Part shown: positions 12,691-12,998 of the stretch, one piece after another
Numbering within the stretch: position 1 is the first letter of the stretch
How the letters are laid out: every line of letters begins with the position of its first letter
Assembly: GCA_009702945.1 (NCBI GenBank)
Contig: WLGZ01000013.1
Span: forward strand, 1-12,998
Origin: Actinomycetota bacterium
GTDB taxonomy: Bacteria; Actinomycetota; Actinomycetes; S36-B12; UBA5976
Direction of reading: 5' to 3'
DNA: 12,998 nucleotides
Translations under genes and position numbers: made by a program
Notes under the pieces: model-generated
Seen by the model: the letters and a program-made list of their open reading frames with translations, nothing else
Databases searched by the model: none
What the model was told of the DNA's origin: nothing

Positions 12691-12998
12691 GTGACTGATG
12701 CCCGCCCGGTACTCGTAGTTGATTTTGGTGCGCAGTATGCCCAGTTAATTGCTCGCAGAGTTCGGGAAGCGCGGATTTATTCTGAAGTAGTTCCGAGCAC
12801 TATGTCTGCCAAAGAAATGTTGGCCAAAAATCCATTAGCGATAGTTCTTTCTGGTGGACCATCTAGCGTTTACGCCGAAGGTGCACCACAAGTTGATGCC
12901 GCGCTATTTGATGCAAACCTTCCAATGTTTGGCATCTGTTATGGCTTCCAAGCCATGGCAGCAACACTTGGTGGCACGGTTGCGCAAACTGGATTATC
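12691..12998 (+). CDS. guaA: GMP synthase (glutamine-hydrolysing), N-terminal part (runs off window)
   Basis: The first 102 codons are present. GuaA converts XMP to GMP with ATP and glutamine, the step after GuaB. The class I glutamine amidotransferase domain is visible. It starts VLVVDFGAQYAQLIARRVRE, followed by VLSGGPSSVY with the oxyanion-site Gly-Gly and the nucleophile elbow GICYGFQAMA, where C83 is the catalytic Cys. The His-Glu partners, the ATP pyrophosphatase domain and the dimerisation domain lie beyond the window. The GTG at 12691 is the natural start because it gives the usual short lead before DFGAQY. It lies 50 bp after the GMC gene, in the same direction as guaB and guaB3, with its own apparent leaderless promoter. 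Confidence 0.97.
   Translation, partial: MTDARPVLVVDFGAQYAQLIARRVREARIYSEVVPSTMSAKEMLAKNPLAIVLSGGPSSVYAEGAPQVDAALFDANLPMFGICYGFQAMAATLGGTVAQTGL

Overview
The window reads as chromosomal DNA of an actinobacterium with fairly balanced base composition and very tight gene spacing. A WhiB-family regulator is restricted to actinobacteria and their phages. The groES-groEL1-whiB3/whiD ... guaB2-guaB3 ... GMC oxidase ... guaA gene set matches, from memory, the Mycobacterium tuberculosis Rv3418c-Rv3409c neighbourhood plus guaA. Modest GC, short gaps, one-base start/stop overlaps and apparently leaderless genes suggest a streamlined lineage, possibly freshwater acI/Nanopelagicales-like. That taxonomic guess is inference only. 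I see no mobile elements, CRISPR arrays, tRNAs or rRNAs.

Layout. Positions 2-565 (+) hold the 3' end of murB. It overlaps by 4 bp, tail to tail, a leftward cluster made of pruA (P5C dehydrogenase, 2644-1019), an unlisted 34-codon small ORF (1016-912) and a DCC/DUF393 thiol-redox protein (912-562). A 44-bp divergent promoter region separates pruA from a small conserved actinobacterial protein (2689-3048). The groES promoter is embedded in the end of that gene and is bracketed by two CIRCE operators. groES (3135-3434) is followed by a strong terminator-like hairpin, then groEL1 with a His-rich tail (3513-5141). A bidirectional terminator faces the convergent whiB3/whiD gene (5505-5206).

Divergent from whiB is a MerR-type regulator with a cobalamin-binding domain (5683-6648). 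It keeps the W-x9-EH motif of CarH/LitR light sensors. It sits where mycobacteria carry sigD. Next come guaB (6765-8258) and guaB3 (8268-9380), then a translationally coupled pair, a GabD2-like aldehyde dehydrogenase (9441-10976) and a GMC flavoprotein with a four-Cys cluster (10976-12640), then the start of guaA (12691 to the window end).

How the genes fit together. guaB and guaA carry out the two steps IMP to XMP to GMP, and guaB3 is a side-branch paralogue. groESL1 and whiB form a stress and redox block. pruA feeds proline carbon to glutamate, and the aldehyde dehydrogenase/GMC pair looks like a two-step oxidation module. The most interesting elements are the CarH-like candidate photoreceptor with inverted repeats in its promoter region, the double-CIRCE groES promoter followed by an intra-operon terminator, the small ORF exactly filling the pruA-DCC gap, and the matching TAGGCT-N6-GTG leaderless starts of the aldehyde dehydrogenase and guaA genes.
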